Source: Nitrospirota bacterium (lineage in GTDB: Bacteria > Nitrospirota > Thermodesulfovibrionia > Thermodesulfovibrionales > JdFR-88). From it: DNA of 8,655 nucleotides. A program made the position numbers and the translations under genes. The notes below the pieces were generated by a model, which ran no database searches, had not been told where the DNA came from, and saw nothing but the letters and a program-made list of their open reading frames with translations. Positions 1-6,587 of this stretch are shown piece by piece; within the stretch, counting starts at the first letter, position 1, and each line of letters opens with the position of its first letter. The stretch covers positions 1 through 8,655 of the forward strand of contig JAJYGJ010000180.1 in the NCBI GenBank assembly GCA_021790695.1, given 5' to 3'.

Positions 1-514
1 TTGCCAGGTGCTGCCCGAAGCCGTCCTGGCTGAAAAGTATCCCATCTTCGAGGCAGAGGGTCATCATGGAGTCCGGCCAGTGGACCATCGGGGTCTCTAT
101 GAACTGAAGGGTCCGCCTGCCGATCTTGAGCTTCTCGCCGGTCTTTACGAGCTTGATGTCCCACCCGGAGATGTCATGGTAACGGGCGAGCCCCTCCTTG
201 CCCTTCCGCGTGCAATAGACCGTGACTTTGGGCATGAGGGCTATGAGCCTTGTAAGCCCCCCGCCGTGGTCAGGCTCAATGTGGTTTACGACAAGGTGCC
301 TTATGCCGGCGGGCTCTATCAGGGATTTTATGTTTCCTATCGACTCATCGACGAACTCCAGTTTCACGCCGTCGATGAGGGTGGGCTCTTCGTCCAGTAT
401 GAGGTAGTTGTTGTACGTGGAGCCCCTCGGGGTTATGTACCCGTGGAAATCCCTTATCGCCCAGTCTATCGCCCCGACCCAGTAGACATCCGGTTTCAGA
501 GAGGTAACACCCAT
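1..514 (-). CDS. Flavodiiron protein (A-type flavoprotein, NO/O2 reductase), N-terminal part
   Basis: Flavodiiron proteins reduce O2 to water and/or NO to N2O in the cytoplasm of anaerobes, using an FMN next to a diiron site and electrons from rubredoxin or a similar carrier. The 171 residues visible are the metallo-beta-lactamase-like diiron domain; the rest of it and the C-terminal flavodoxin domain lie beyond the left edge. Ligand motifs are visible: NHIEPDHGG with H78, E80, D82 and H83, then MVHWPDSM (H145), then LFSQDGFGQH (D164). From recall, these sit one residue below the Desulfovibrio gigas ROO ligands (H79, E81, D83, H146, D165). The start is the ATG at 514: an in-frame TGA lies immediately upstream, and GGAGG (525-521) is 6 nt away. 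The gene is divergent from the kinase gene at 695. Whether it prefers NO or O2 cannot be read from this part. Confidence 0.93.
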   Translation of the reverse strand, partial: MGVTSLKPDVYWVGAIDWAIRDFHGYITPRGSTYNNYLILDEEPTLIDGVKLEFVDESIGNIKSLIEPAGIRHLVVNHIEPDHGGGLTRLIALMPKVTVYCTRKGKEGLARYHDISGWDIKLVKTGEKLKIGRRTLQFIETPMVHWPDSMMTLCLEDGILFSQDGFGQHLA

Positions 515-550
515 TCAATGCCTCCATTTGGATTAAATTTATATCGTTAA

Positions 551-579
551 ATAGTAGCACCTTTTTGCCGCCGCTTGAA
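551..579 (-). promoter_or_regulatory. Candidate extended -10 promoter for the flavodiiron gene
   Basis: On the minus strand, TTCAAG (579-574) and TACTAT (556-551) are 17 bp apart, with a TG one base upstream of the -10 (extended -10). The predicted leader is about 30 nt and contains the GGAGG ribosome binding site. The -35 is poor, so the call rests mainly on the extended -10 and its position. Confidence 0.35.
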
Positions 580-647
580 CCCGGGGCGCAGGGACCATCC
601 GGTTTGATCCCAAAACACGCGCCGTGATGTGCCTCCTGGAATCAGCA

Positions 648-665
648 TTGCCAATATTTGCCAAT
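648..665 (+). repeat. Tandem TTGCCAAT pair, possible regulator site
   Basis: TTGCCAAT occurs twice, at 648-655 and 658-665, one helical turn apart. The pair lies inside a partial dyad (GCATTG 646-651, CAATGC 662-667). The second copy includes the candidate -35 of the kinase gene, which is where an activator or repressor could bind. No known binding motif is recognised. Confidence 0.35.
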
Positions 666-686
666 GCCGCCCGGCGGGTCTAAACT
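658..686 (+). promoter_or_regulatory. Promoter of the APS-kinase-like gene, leaderless geometry
   Basis: TTGCCA (658-663), a 17-bp spacer and TAAACT (681-686) match a housekeeping-sigma promoter at 5/6 and 4/6 positions. The ATG at 695 follows the -10 after 8 nt, so the predicted transcription start falls at or next to the start codon. There is no Shine-Dalgarno sequence in front of that ATG. A GTG at 692 is an alternative start. Confidence 0.5.
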
Positions 687-694
687 CTCAAGTG

Positions 695-1240
695 ATGAAG
701 ACGGGCAGGGTCGTATGGATAACGGGGCTTCCGGGAAGCGGCAAAAGCGCCGTTTCCAGGGCCCTGCGGAAAAGGCGTGCCCGCCTGGTCATCCTCCAGA
801 TGGACGAACTCAGGAGGCTTGCCACCCCGAGGCCCACATACTCCGTTTCCGAGAGGGACATCCTCTACCGCGCCCTGGTCTACGCGGCCAGGACGCTCTC
901 CGGTCTGGGCCATGACGTCGCCATAGACGCGACCGGCAACCTGCGCAGGTGGCGCGAGCTTGCAAGGGCCGAGATACCGGGGGCGTTCGCGGAGGTCTAT
1001 CTCAAATGTCCCCTTTCCGTCACCATGGAGAGGGAAAAACGGAGGATAATGAGAAGGGGGGCGCCGCGCGGCGTCTACGCCAAGGCGAAAAAAGGCTGGC
1101 CGGTCCCCGGTCTTGCCGCTCCCTATGAAGAGCCGCGGCACCCGGAGCTTGTGATCGAAACGGACAAAACGGGTGTGGCGGCGGCGGCGCATCTCGTGGA
1201 CGGCCTCCTCCGGAGACTTGCCAAAAGCCGGCGCGGATGA
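695..1240 (+). CDS. Adenylylsulfate (APS) kinase-like P-loop kinase
   Basis: This 181-residue protein resembles the APS kinase (CysC) family, which phosphorylates adenylylsulfate to PAPS with ATP. Walker A is GLPGSGKS at residues 11-18. The C-terminal half follows the family pattern: EVYLKCPLSVTMERE (100-114), GVYAKAKKG (126-134) and PYEEPRHPELVIETD (143-157). Deviations: the usual acidic LDGD after the first strand is reduced to QMDE (35-38), and a CysC P-loop usually has Ser where this has Pro (GxSGSGKS). No ATP sulfurylase or other sulfate gene is in view, so the true substrate could differ from APS; related kinases act on other small molecules. The start at 695 is chosen because the P-loop begins 10 residues later, as in the family, and a promoter lies just upstream. 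The frame is open to a GTG at 629, but that start has no ribosome binding site. mutL follows after 16 bp. Confidence 0.75.
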   Translation: MKTGRVVWITGLPGSGKSAVSRALRKRRARLVILQMDELRRLATPRPTYSVSERDILYRALVYAARTLSGLGHDVAIDATGNLRRWRELARAEIPGAFAEVYLKCPLSVTMEREKRRIMRRGAPRGVYAKAKKGWPVPGLAAPYEEPRHPELVIETDKTGVAAAAHLVDGLLRRLAKSRRG

Positions 1241-1248
1241 TTTAGAAT
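1218..1248 (+). promoter_or_regulatory. Candidate mutL promoter, leaderless geometry
   Basis: TTGCCA (1218-1223) and TAGAAT (1243-1248) are 19 bp apart, longer than the ideal 17. The mutL ATG follows the -10 after 8 nt and has no Shine-Dalgarno sequence. The -35 lies inside the end of the upstream kinase gene. mutL could instead be co-transcribed with that gene, but the lack of an SD is then unexplained. Confidence 0.4.
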
Positions 1249-1256
1249 TGATTCCG

Positions 1257-2978
1257 ATGGGAAAGATAAAGGTCCTTCCACCGGAGGTGACGGACAGGCT
1301 CAGGGCCGGCGAGGTGATAGAGAGGCCCTCGGGGGCGGTCAAGGAACTTGTCGAAAATTCCCTGGACGCCGGCGCCGCCCATATCAAGGTCCAGGTCAAA
1401 AAAGGCGGAAAGGCCTTCATATCGGTCCTGGACGACGGGGATGGAATGGGCCCCGAGGACGCCCTTTTGAGCCTTGAGCGGCACGCCACGAGCAAGATTT
1501 CCGCCGCTGATGACCTCTTTGGCATAACCACGCTGGGCTTCAGGGGGGAGGCCCTGCCATCCATAGCCGCGGTCTCGGACCTCGTTTTGACGACCGCGCC
1601 CGCCGGCGCGGGGGCCGGGCTTCGGATAGAGGCCAGGGCCGGCAGCGTCACCGGGACCCGTCCGGCCCCCGCGCTTGGAACGAGCGTGGTCGTGCGGGAG
1701 CTTTTCTTCAATACCCCGGCCCGGAGGAAATTCCTCAAGTCCGACGCGGCGGAGAACCTCCATATAATAAACGCCCTTACCAGGCAGGCGCTCTCTCATC
1801 CGAAGACCGGGTTTTCGCTCAGCATGGACGGCCGCCTCTGCATGGACCTGGCCCCCGCGATTGACGAGCGGGAGAGGATAATGCAGATATACGGGGCCGG
1901 GTTTATGGAGGGTCTTGTCGAGGCCGCGAGGCAGGAGACCGGGTTTGGGGCAAGACTCTTTTTTTCAAGGGACGGCAACTGGAGGGCGACGAGGAGCCAT
2001 CAGTTTATCTTCGTAAACGGAAGGCCGGTAAGGGACGCCGGTCTCGGACACGCCGTTTACGGGGCCCTTGCCGGCCTTCCCGCGGGCAGGCATCCCGTCT
2101 TTTTCATCTTCATCGAGGCCGACCCCCGGGCCGTGGACATTAACGTGCATCCGCAGAAAGAGGAGGTGCGCTTCACCGGGAGGGACCGGCTCTACAGGCT
2201 CATCAGGGGCGCGGTTGCGGATGCCCGGCGCTCCGAAAAGCCGGCTGCCGCGATACTCCCCCCTCATATGAACGGGCAGGCGGCGCCATCGGCTCCGGCC
2301 CCTCTTTCCGTCCCGGAGGCCCCTTCCGTCTTTGAAGACCGGACGGTTTATTCCGGTTCAGGCGGAGGGGCGGCCTGCCTTTATCCGGAGGCCGGGGCCG
2401 AAGGCAAAAAGACGCGGCCCTTTATCCGCCTTGGCGAGATGTTTTACGCTTATTCGGAGGGGCAGGGGGTCGTGCTTCTTGACCAGCACGCCGCTCATGA
2501 AAGGGTGATGTACGAGAAGCTTCTGAAGAATATCGGGCTTTTGCCCGGCCAGTTCCTCTTTCCCCTTTCAATAGAGCTTGCCCCGGCGCAGAGACAGGCG
2601 GTGATGGCCCACCGGGAGCTTCTATTCGAGATGGGGTTCGAGGTGGAGGAATTCGGCGGCGGAAGTGTGATACTCCGGAGCGCACCGGAGGAGTTTTTGA
2701 GAAAAGGGGCGATTGATTACGCCTCACTGCTTGAAGACGCGGCGGGAGGGCTTTTGGAGGACAGGGAGTCCGGGGCGCCGGAGCTTAAAAAGAAGATCGC
2801 CGCCAGGCTCGCCTGCCACGGCTCCGTCCGGGGGGCGGAGGTCCTGGGCGAGGCCGAGTTCGGAAGTCTCCTTGATGACCTTGACAAGTGCGAGGACCCG
2901 GAGCACTGCCCTCACGGCAGGCCGACGCGCCTGCGCCTTGACAACGACCAACTGAAGAAGATGTTCAAGCGGAAATAG
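1257..2978 (+). CDS. mutL: DNA mismatch repair protein MutL (endonuclease type)
   Basis: MutL couples mismatch recognition by MutS to strand incision. This copy has 573 residues. The N-terminal GHKL ATPase (about 1-325) shows ELVENSLDAGA (30-40, catalytic Glu30 and Asn34), DDGDGMG (59-65), TLGFRGEALPSI (92-103), FNTPARRKF (151-159) and NVHPQKEEVRF (296-306). A Pro/Ala/Gly-rich linker (about 328-385) leads to the C-terminal dimerisation and nuclease domain. That domain carries DQHAAHERVMYE (409-420), an exact DQHA-x2-E-x4-E endonuclease motif, plus ACHGSVRGAE (519-528) and CPHGRP (551-556). QFLFP (432-436) fits the QxLxP beta-clamp-binding consensus described for nicking MutLs. The E. coli type (non-nicking, used with MutH) lacks the endonuclease motif, so methyl-independent repair is inferred. 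The start is fixed by the MutL N-terminus. The stop is 3 bp from that of the convergent sensor kinase. Confidence 0.97.
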   Translation: MGKIKVLPPEVTDRLRAGEVIERPSGAVKELVENSLDAGAAHIKVQVKKGGKAFISVLDDGDGMGPEDALLSLERHATSKISAADDLFGITTLGFRGEALPSIAAVSDLVLTTAPAGAGAGLRIEARAGSVTGTRPAPALGTSVVVRELFFNTPARRKFLKSDAAENLHIINALTRQALSHPKTGFSLSMDGRLCMDLAPAIDERERIMQIYGAGFMEGLVEAARQETGFGARLFFSRDGNWRATRSHQFIFVNGRPVRDAGLGHAVYGALAGLPAGRHPVFFIFIEADPRAVDINVHPQKEEVRFTGRDRLYRLIRGAVADARRSEKPAAAILPPHMNGQAAPSAPAPLSVPEAPSVFEDRTVYSGSGGGAACLYPEAGAEGKKTRPFIRLGEMFYAYSEGQGVVLLDQHAAHERVMYEKLLKNIGLLPGQFLFPLSIELAPAQRQAVMAHRELLFEMGFEVEEFGGGSVILRSAPEEFLRKGAIDYASLLEDAAGGLLEDRESGAPELKKKIAARLACHGSVRGAEVLGEAEFGSLLDDLDKCEDPEHCPHGRPTRLRLDNDQLKKMFKRK

Positions 2979-2981
2979 GTT

Positions 2982-4145
2982 TTATCCCTTGGGAAGGACC
3001 ATCATCAGCCGTGTGCCCTCGGCGGCGGGCTCGATTGTGATCCTGCCGAAGCTCTTTCTTATCGCCAGGCGGGCTATGGGAAGGCCCAGGCCGGAGCTGC
3101 CCGGCTTTGTCGAGTAGAAGAGGGCGAACATCCGGTCCGCGTCCTCGACCCTGACCGGTATGCCGGTATTGAAGATGGTTACCTTGACGGCATTATCGGG
3201 CGCCCGATAGGGCTCCGATGTGATGACGACCTTGGGCTTTGGGGAGTCCGCCGATGCCTCGATTGCATTTTCCAGCACCTGATAGAAGGCGACCTTGATG
3301 TCCGACAGGTCCGCCTCGATGAAGCCCGTTTGCGGGTCAAGGCCGGTCTCTATCTCGACCTTGGCCGCCTCGATCTTTGACGCAAGCTCCCCCAAGGCCC
3401 CTTTTATCAGTTCGGGCAGGTATATGCTTACGGCATAGGCGTCTTTCTGGAACATATCGACATAGGTTTTGATGTCCGCCACCATGGCCGCGCACCTGGA
3501 GCTTTGGGCGATGATGTCCTCCACCACGCAGTACGACGGGTCTTTTATGTCCAGGGACTTTTGTATCCTCTTTAGATTGCCCCCGATTACCGTTATGGGG
3601 TTTCTTATCCGGTCGGCTATGCCGCCTATGATCTCCACGTCGCAGCGGCTCGTGGCCTCTATGTAAGCGGTCGTCTCGGTCAGAAGGCAGAAATCCAGTA
3701 TCTTGCCGACGACGGAGGATACCTTTGCCTGGCCGGCCTGCGGCACATCGCTTTCGATTAACTGGTCGCAGAATTTTCTCACCATCGCAAAACCGAGGTT
3801 CGAGTATGGCTGGTCCAGGTTGACCTCGACATGCCTTATGCCGATCCTCCACTGGTAGGCCATGAAGTCCTCATCGATATCGGGCGTAAAGACCGTCTCG
3901 AACCAGTTGGCCCAGTCATTCTTGAGCGCCTGAGGGTTTTCAAGCTGCTCCATGAGCTTTCTCGTGTCGCGTATGTCCATGAAGATCCCGTAGAAATAAT
4001 CGGCGAATTCGCGCCCCTTTTCGGCGAAGAGCTTTTTATAGGGAGCAAGCGCCGCCAGTTCGGACGGCGTAAGGCCAAGTTCTTCCATGAAGAATTTTAA
4101 TCTGGTGAAAGGCACGGAAAGGGCGATGCTGCGGTATTTCATCAT
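2982..4145 (-). CDS. Globin-coupled sensor histidine kinase, phosphoacceptor His replaced by Asp
   Basis: A soluble 387-residue protein with no membrane segment. Residues about 25-165 look like a globin-coupled sensor (protoglobin-type) heme domain: FYGIF (51-55), DTRKLMEQ (60-67), then WRIGIRHVEVNL (99-110), where H105 fits the heme-proximal His of the RIGxxH motif. A dimerisation helix region follows, with GGIADRIRNPITVIGGN (174-190). In kinases of this type the H-box reads GGxAHxxxNxxxxI, so D178 (codon GAC) stands where the phosphorylated His (CAC) is expected. The HATPase domain is otherwise complete: N-box QVLENAIEAS (289-298), G1-like IFNTGIP (324-330), and FYSTKPGSSGLGLPIA (343-358). 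Expected ligands are O2, NO or CO. It may be a pseudokinase, a phosphatase, or act on a partner kinase. No response regulator adjoins it. The start is uncertain: ATG 4145 or 4142 fits the promoter, while a TTG at 4181 would lie inside the -35. Confidence 0.85.
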   Translation of the reverse strand: MMKYRSIALSVPFTRLKFFMEELGLTPSELAALAPYKKLFAEKGREFADYFYGIFMDIRDTRKLMEQLENPQALKNDWANWFETVFTPDIDEDFMAYQWRIGIRHVEVNLDQPYSNLGFAMVRKFCDQLIESDVPQAGQAKVSSVVGKILDFCLLTETTAYIEATSRCDVEIIGGIADRIRNPITVIGGNLKRIQKSLDIKDPSYCVVEDIIAQSSRCAAMVADIKTYVDMFQKDAYAVSIYLPELIKGALGELASKIEAAKVEIETGLDPQTGFIEADLSDIKVAFYQVLENAIEASADSPKPKVVITSEPYRAPDNAVKVTIFNTGIPVRVEDADRMFALFYSTKPGSSGLGLPIARLAIRKSFGRITIEPAAEGTRLMMVLPKG

Positions 4146-4152
4146 CAAAGAA

Positions 4153-4181
4153 ACTTTAGCAGAGGCCGGAAGCGCGGTCAA
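4153..4181 (-). promoter_or_regulatory. Promoter of the globin sensor kinase, leaderless geometry
   Basis: On the minus strand, TTGACC (4181-4176), a 17-bp spacer and TAAAGT (4158-4153) match a housekeeping-sigma promoter at 5/6 and 4/6. The first ATG (4145) is 7 nt beyond the -10 and no Shine-Dalgarno sequence precedes it. This argues against the longer TTG start at 4181 and for a leaderless transcript. Confidence 0.5.
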
Positions 4182-4214
4182 TCGGGAGTGGGCGTTTCAC
4201 GGGTGGGGTGTTCC

Positions 4215-4243
4215 TTGCCGCGGGCTATGAGTTAAAATAAACA
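4215..4243 (+). promoter_or_regulatory. Weak candidate promoter for the heptosyltransferase unit
   Basis: TTGCCG (4215-4220), a 17-bp spacer and TAAACA (4238-4243) lie in the 190-bp gap between the divergent kinase and waaF genes. The -35 resembles the TTGCC-type boxes elsewhere in the window, but the -10 matches only 3/6. An AT-rich box, TATAAGATAAT (4287-4297), is an alternative -10 region with no good -35. The leader would be roughly 40-120 nt depending on the promoter and the start codon used. Confidence 0.25.
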
Positions 4244-4335
4244 GGCGGACTTCCCTCGCGGCTCAGCGCGGGACCGGGAAAGCCGATATAAGATAATGAA
4301 AAATTGCCTGCATAAGCGATCTCCCCGGGCGGCCT

Positions 4336-5937
4336 ATGCCGCTCAGGGAGGTCTTTGACCTTGGTCAGATGGTCCCCAAAGGCCTTCCTGTCCTGATACG
4401 GGGCGTAAACTGGGTAGGGGACGCCGTGATGACGATGCCCGCCATGAGGGCTATAAGGAAGGCCATGCCGGAGGCGGATATCACTCTTCTCGTGAAGCCA
4501 TGGGTCTCCGGGCTCTTCGAGAAGGACCCGAACGTGGATCAGATCATGATTTACGGCCCCGGCCATAGCGGCATAAACGGAAAACTGAGGCTTGCCCTCG
4601 CCTTGAGGCAAAAGGACTTTAAAAAGGCGATACTTCTTCAAAACGCCTTTGACGCCGCGCTCATTTGCCGGCTTGCGGGCATACCGGAGCGGATCGGATA
4701 CGGAAGGGACGCCCGCGGATGGCTTCTTACCGGCCCAGTGCCCTGCCTCGCGGAGGACAGGCTGGCCCATCATTCAAGGTACTATCTTAATCTCCTTGAG
4801 AAGGCGGGGATAATTGGCAAGGGGCTTGCGCCGGAGAATGCCTGGATATATCTCGGGCTTGAGGAGAGGTTAAGGGCCAGAAAGGGGCTGGCGGCCCTCG
4901 GTCTTAAAAGACCTGTGGTGGGGCTTAACCCCGGGGCGGCGTTCGGCCCTTCAAAGAGATGGCCCGCGGCCGGCTTCAGACGGCTTGCGGAAGCCATTAT
5001 CGGGGAGTTGGGGGGCGGAGCCGTCATCTTCGGTTCGGCAAAGGAGGCCCCGGCCGCGGAGGAGATCGCGGAGGGGCTTCCAGGCGCGGTCTCCATGGCC
5101 GGCAGGACGACGCTCCGGGAGCTTGCCGCTTATATCTCCGAGTGTGACGCGCTTGTTACGAACGACTCCGGCCCGATGCATGTGGGCTACGCGGTGGGCG
5201 CCCCGCTTGTGGCCCTCTTCGGCTCGACCTCACCGGCCCTCACCGGCCCTCCCGCCGGGAGCGCCGTCATAAAAAAGGAGCTGCCCTGCTCCCCGTGTTT
5301 CAAGCGGCAGTGCGCCAGATTGGGCGATCCCCCCGGCACTGCCTCCGTGCCCGAATGCATGGGCGAAATTGCCGCGCCGGAGGTCTTGCTGGCCTTGAAA
5401 TCCGTACTGCCCCGGCGGAGGGCCGTTTTTTTTGACCGTGACGGCACTCTCTGCCGCGACGCGGGCTATCTTGCGCGCATTGAGGATTTTGCGCCTTTCC
5501 GGCAGGAGCTTTCCGCGCTTTCCCGTCTGAGGCGGGCCGGCTTCAAGCTTATAGGCGTCACCAACCAGTCCGGCATAAACAGGGGGATCGTGGATGAAAA
5601 GTTCGTAAGGGAGGTAAACGGCTATTTCATCCGCGAGCATGGTTTTGACGCCTTTTACTATTGTCCGCATCGCCCCGATGAGCGTTGTTCATGCAGGAAA
5701 CCGTCTCCCGGCATGCTCTTTGACGCGCGGCGGGACATGGGCATCGACTTGAGGAATTCATATATGATAGGAGACAAAAGCTCCGACGTGCTGGCCGCCC
5801 GCGCGGCCGGGGCAAGGGCGATACTGGTGAGAGGGCCCGGTCCGTCCGATGGGGCCGATTTTACGGCCTCCACTCTCACGGCGGCGGTAAATCATATTAT
5901 CGAATCGGAGGAGACCTTGTGGAAGAGGAAGGCATGA
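4336..5937 (+). CDS. waaF-gmhB: Fusion: ADP-heptose:LPS heptosyltransferase II (WaaF) + D,D-heptose 1,7-bisphosphate phosphatase (GmhB)
   Basis: One 533-residue polypeptide with two enzymes of LPS inner-core heptose metabolism. Residues about 15-358 are a GT9 heptosyltransferase of the WaaF type, which adds the second L,D-heptose: RGVNWVGDAVMTMPAMRAI (22-40, catalytic Asp29), LNPGAAFGPSKRWP (197-210), TNDSGPMHVGYAVGAP (275-290) and the Cys-rich CSPCFKRQC (318-326). Residues about 361-525 are a HAD phosphatase of the GmhB/histidinol-phosphatase family: FFDRDGT (365-371, nucleophile D367, acid D369), GVTNQSG (407-413), zinc-loop ligands C443, H445, C451 and C453, K455, and GDKSSD (479-484). GmhB removes the 7-phosphate during ADP-heptose synthesis; the waaF context favours this over histidinol phosphatase. 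All key residues are intact in both halves. The start is uncertain: ATG 4336 has no SD, and ATG 4369 (residue 12) gives a more usual WaaF N-terminus. The stop overlaps the next gene. A T8 run sits exactly at the domain junction. Confidence 0.92.
   Translation: MPLREVFDLGQMVPKGLPVLIRGVNWVGDAVMTMPAMRAIRKAMPEADITLLVKPWVSGLFEKDPNVDQIMIYGPGHSGINGKLRLALALRQKDFKKAILLQNAFDAALICRLAGIPERIGYGRDARGWLLTGPVPCLAEDRLAHHSRYYLNLLEKAGIIGKGLAPENAWIYLGLEERLRARKGLAALGLKRPVVGLNPGAAFGPSKRWPAAGFRRLAEAIIGELGGGAVIFGSAKEAPAAEEIAEGLPGAVSMAGRTTLRELAAYISECDALVTNDSGPMHVGYAVGAPLVALFGSTSPALTGPPAGSAVIKKELPCSPCFKRQCARLGDPPGTASVPECMGEIAAPEVLLALKSVLPRRRAVFFDRDGTLCRDAGYLARIEDFAPFRQELSALSRLRRAGFKLIGVTNQSGINRGIVDEKFVREVNGYFIREHGFDAFYYCPHRPDERCSCRKPSPGMLFDARRDMGIDLRNSYMIGDKSSDVLAARAAGARAILVRGPGPSDGADFTASTLTAAVNHIIESEETLWKRKA
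5417..5456 (+). promoter_or_regulatory. Possible recoding (frameshift/slippage) site at the WaaF/GmhB junction
   Basis: Eight T residues (5426-5433) encode the end of Val364 and both Phe of FFDRDGT. In the reading frame they form T_TTT_TTT (5427-5433), the X_XXY_YYZ pattern of -1 frameshift sites. GGAGGG (5417-5422), SD-like, lies 4 nt upstream. CGGCA (5442-5446) and TGCCG (5452-5456) form a 5-bp hairpin with a 5-nt loop, 8 nt downstream. A -1 shift reads TGA at 5433-5435; an added U in the transcript also gives TGA next. Either would release WaaF alone. The hairpin is short and the T run could be chance codon use. Confidence 0.35.
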
Positions 5938-6587
5938 GCGAAGCAAACGAATTCAGGGCGGCGCTGTACGCCGAGGTCATCGTTTTCATGAGACAGAGGC
6001 ACCCGGACCTGATAGATGCGGCCTATGAATATTTCTGGGAGGAGGAATACCCGGAGGATTTTTTGAGCGGCCTGCCGCTCGAGCTTGGTTTCATCAATTT
6101 CGAGGATTGGTTCATATGCGATTACCGCATTCCGGAGGACGACGCGGGGCGCGGTATCACGGACCTCTACCTGGAGGAGAGCGGGCAGAAGGGCGACGGG
6201 GAAAAATCGGCCGCGCTCCTCGCCCTTAAGCGCTCTTTCATAAGCCTTTACGAGGCGAAGCCCGGGGCGGACGACGGCGCCCTGGTGCTTGAGGACGTGC
6301 TGTCCGGCCGGACTCATTCTTTCGGCCGGGTCCCATTCGACGGATTGAAGGACGGGAGCCTTTTTGCCGCGAGGGTCCTGGAATTTGCCGGCCGGGGCAA
6401 CGTAATGGGCGCGTGCATATACCCCTTCGCCGCCTCGATGAGGCAGGCCGTACTCGATTCGGTGGGCAGACAGCTTGCCCGTTACAAGAAGAACAAGAAC
6501 CCGGAGGGCACCCTGCAGGATTTCCTTAAAGACGAGTCCTACACCTTCAACACCATATGGACGAACAGCCTTTACAGCAGGTCATAA
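5919..6587 (+). CDS. Conserved-looking protein of unknown function inside the heptosyltransferase unit
   Basis: No family is recognised. The 222-residue product is acidic overall, soluble (no signal peptide or membrane segment), and probably has two parts. The first is a helical N-terminal half with an acidic, aromatic stretch, AYEYFWEEEYPEDF (34-47), followed by LGFINFEDWFICDYRIP. The second is probably beta-rich, around SLYEAKPG and VLEDVLSGRTHSFGRVPF; the FEDWF..DY core followed by LEDVLSG has the look of a conserved family. Two starts are possible. GTG 5919 has GGAGG (5907-5911) at an ideal 7 nt and overlaps the fusion gene by 19 nt. ATG 5934 makes an ATGA overlap with the upstream stop. 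The 3' end overlaps the next heptosyltransferase by 31 nt. The overlaps imply coupled translation, hence a possible role in LPS core synthesis, but nothing in the sequence shows one. Confidence 0.85.
   Translation: MEEEGMSEANEFRAALYAEVIVFMRQRHPDLIDAAYEYFWEEEYPEDFLSGLPLELGFINFEDWFICDYRIPEDDAGRGITDLYLEESGQKGDGEKSAALLALKRSFISLYEAKPGADDGALVLEDVLSGRTHSFGRVPFDGLKDGSLFAARVLEFAGRGNVMGACIYPFAASMRQAVLDSVGRQLARYKKNKNPEGTLQDFLKDESYTFNTIWTNSLYSRS

Noticed and set aside
8..550. Open frame on the plus strand across the left end
   Set aside because: It mirrors the flavodiiron gene on the opposite strand, which has all the diiron ligands and a ribosome binding site.
680..1738. Long open frame on the minus strand opposite the kinase and mutL genes
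   Set aside because: It is antisense to two genes with clear family motifs, and its translation is rich in Arg, Pro, Ala and Ser with no recognisable domain; an effect of high GC.
2979..3000. Bidirectional terminator between mutL and the sensor kinase (TCCCTTGGGA, 2985-2994)
   Set aside because: The stem is only 4 bp with a 2-nt loop, which is not a workable hairpin, and no U-tract fits either direction.
4296..4358. 20-codon ORF (ATG 4296) in the waaF leader, a possible leader peptide
   Set aside because: No ribosome binding site, no runs of one amino acid and no attenuator hairpins; it overlaps the ATG 4336 start. It would matter only if waaF starts at 4369.
5231..5250. Perfect tandem 10-bp repeat (CACCGGCCCT twice) in waaF, a possible phase-variation site
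   Set aside because: The encoded residues align with the normal GT9 motif without insertion, and two units are too few for frequent slippage.
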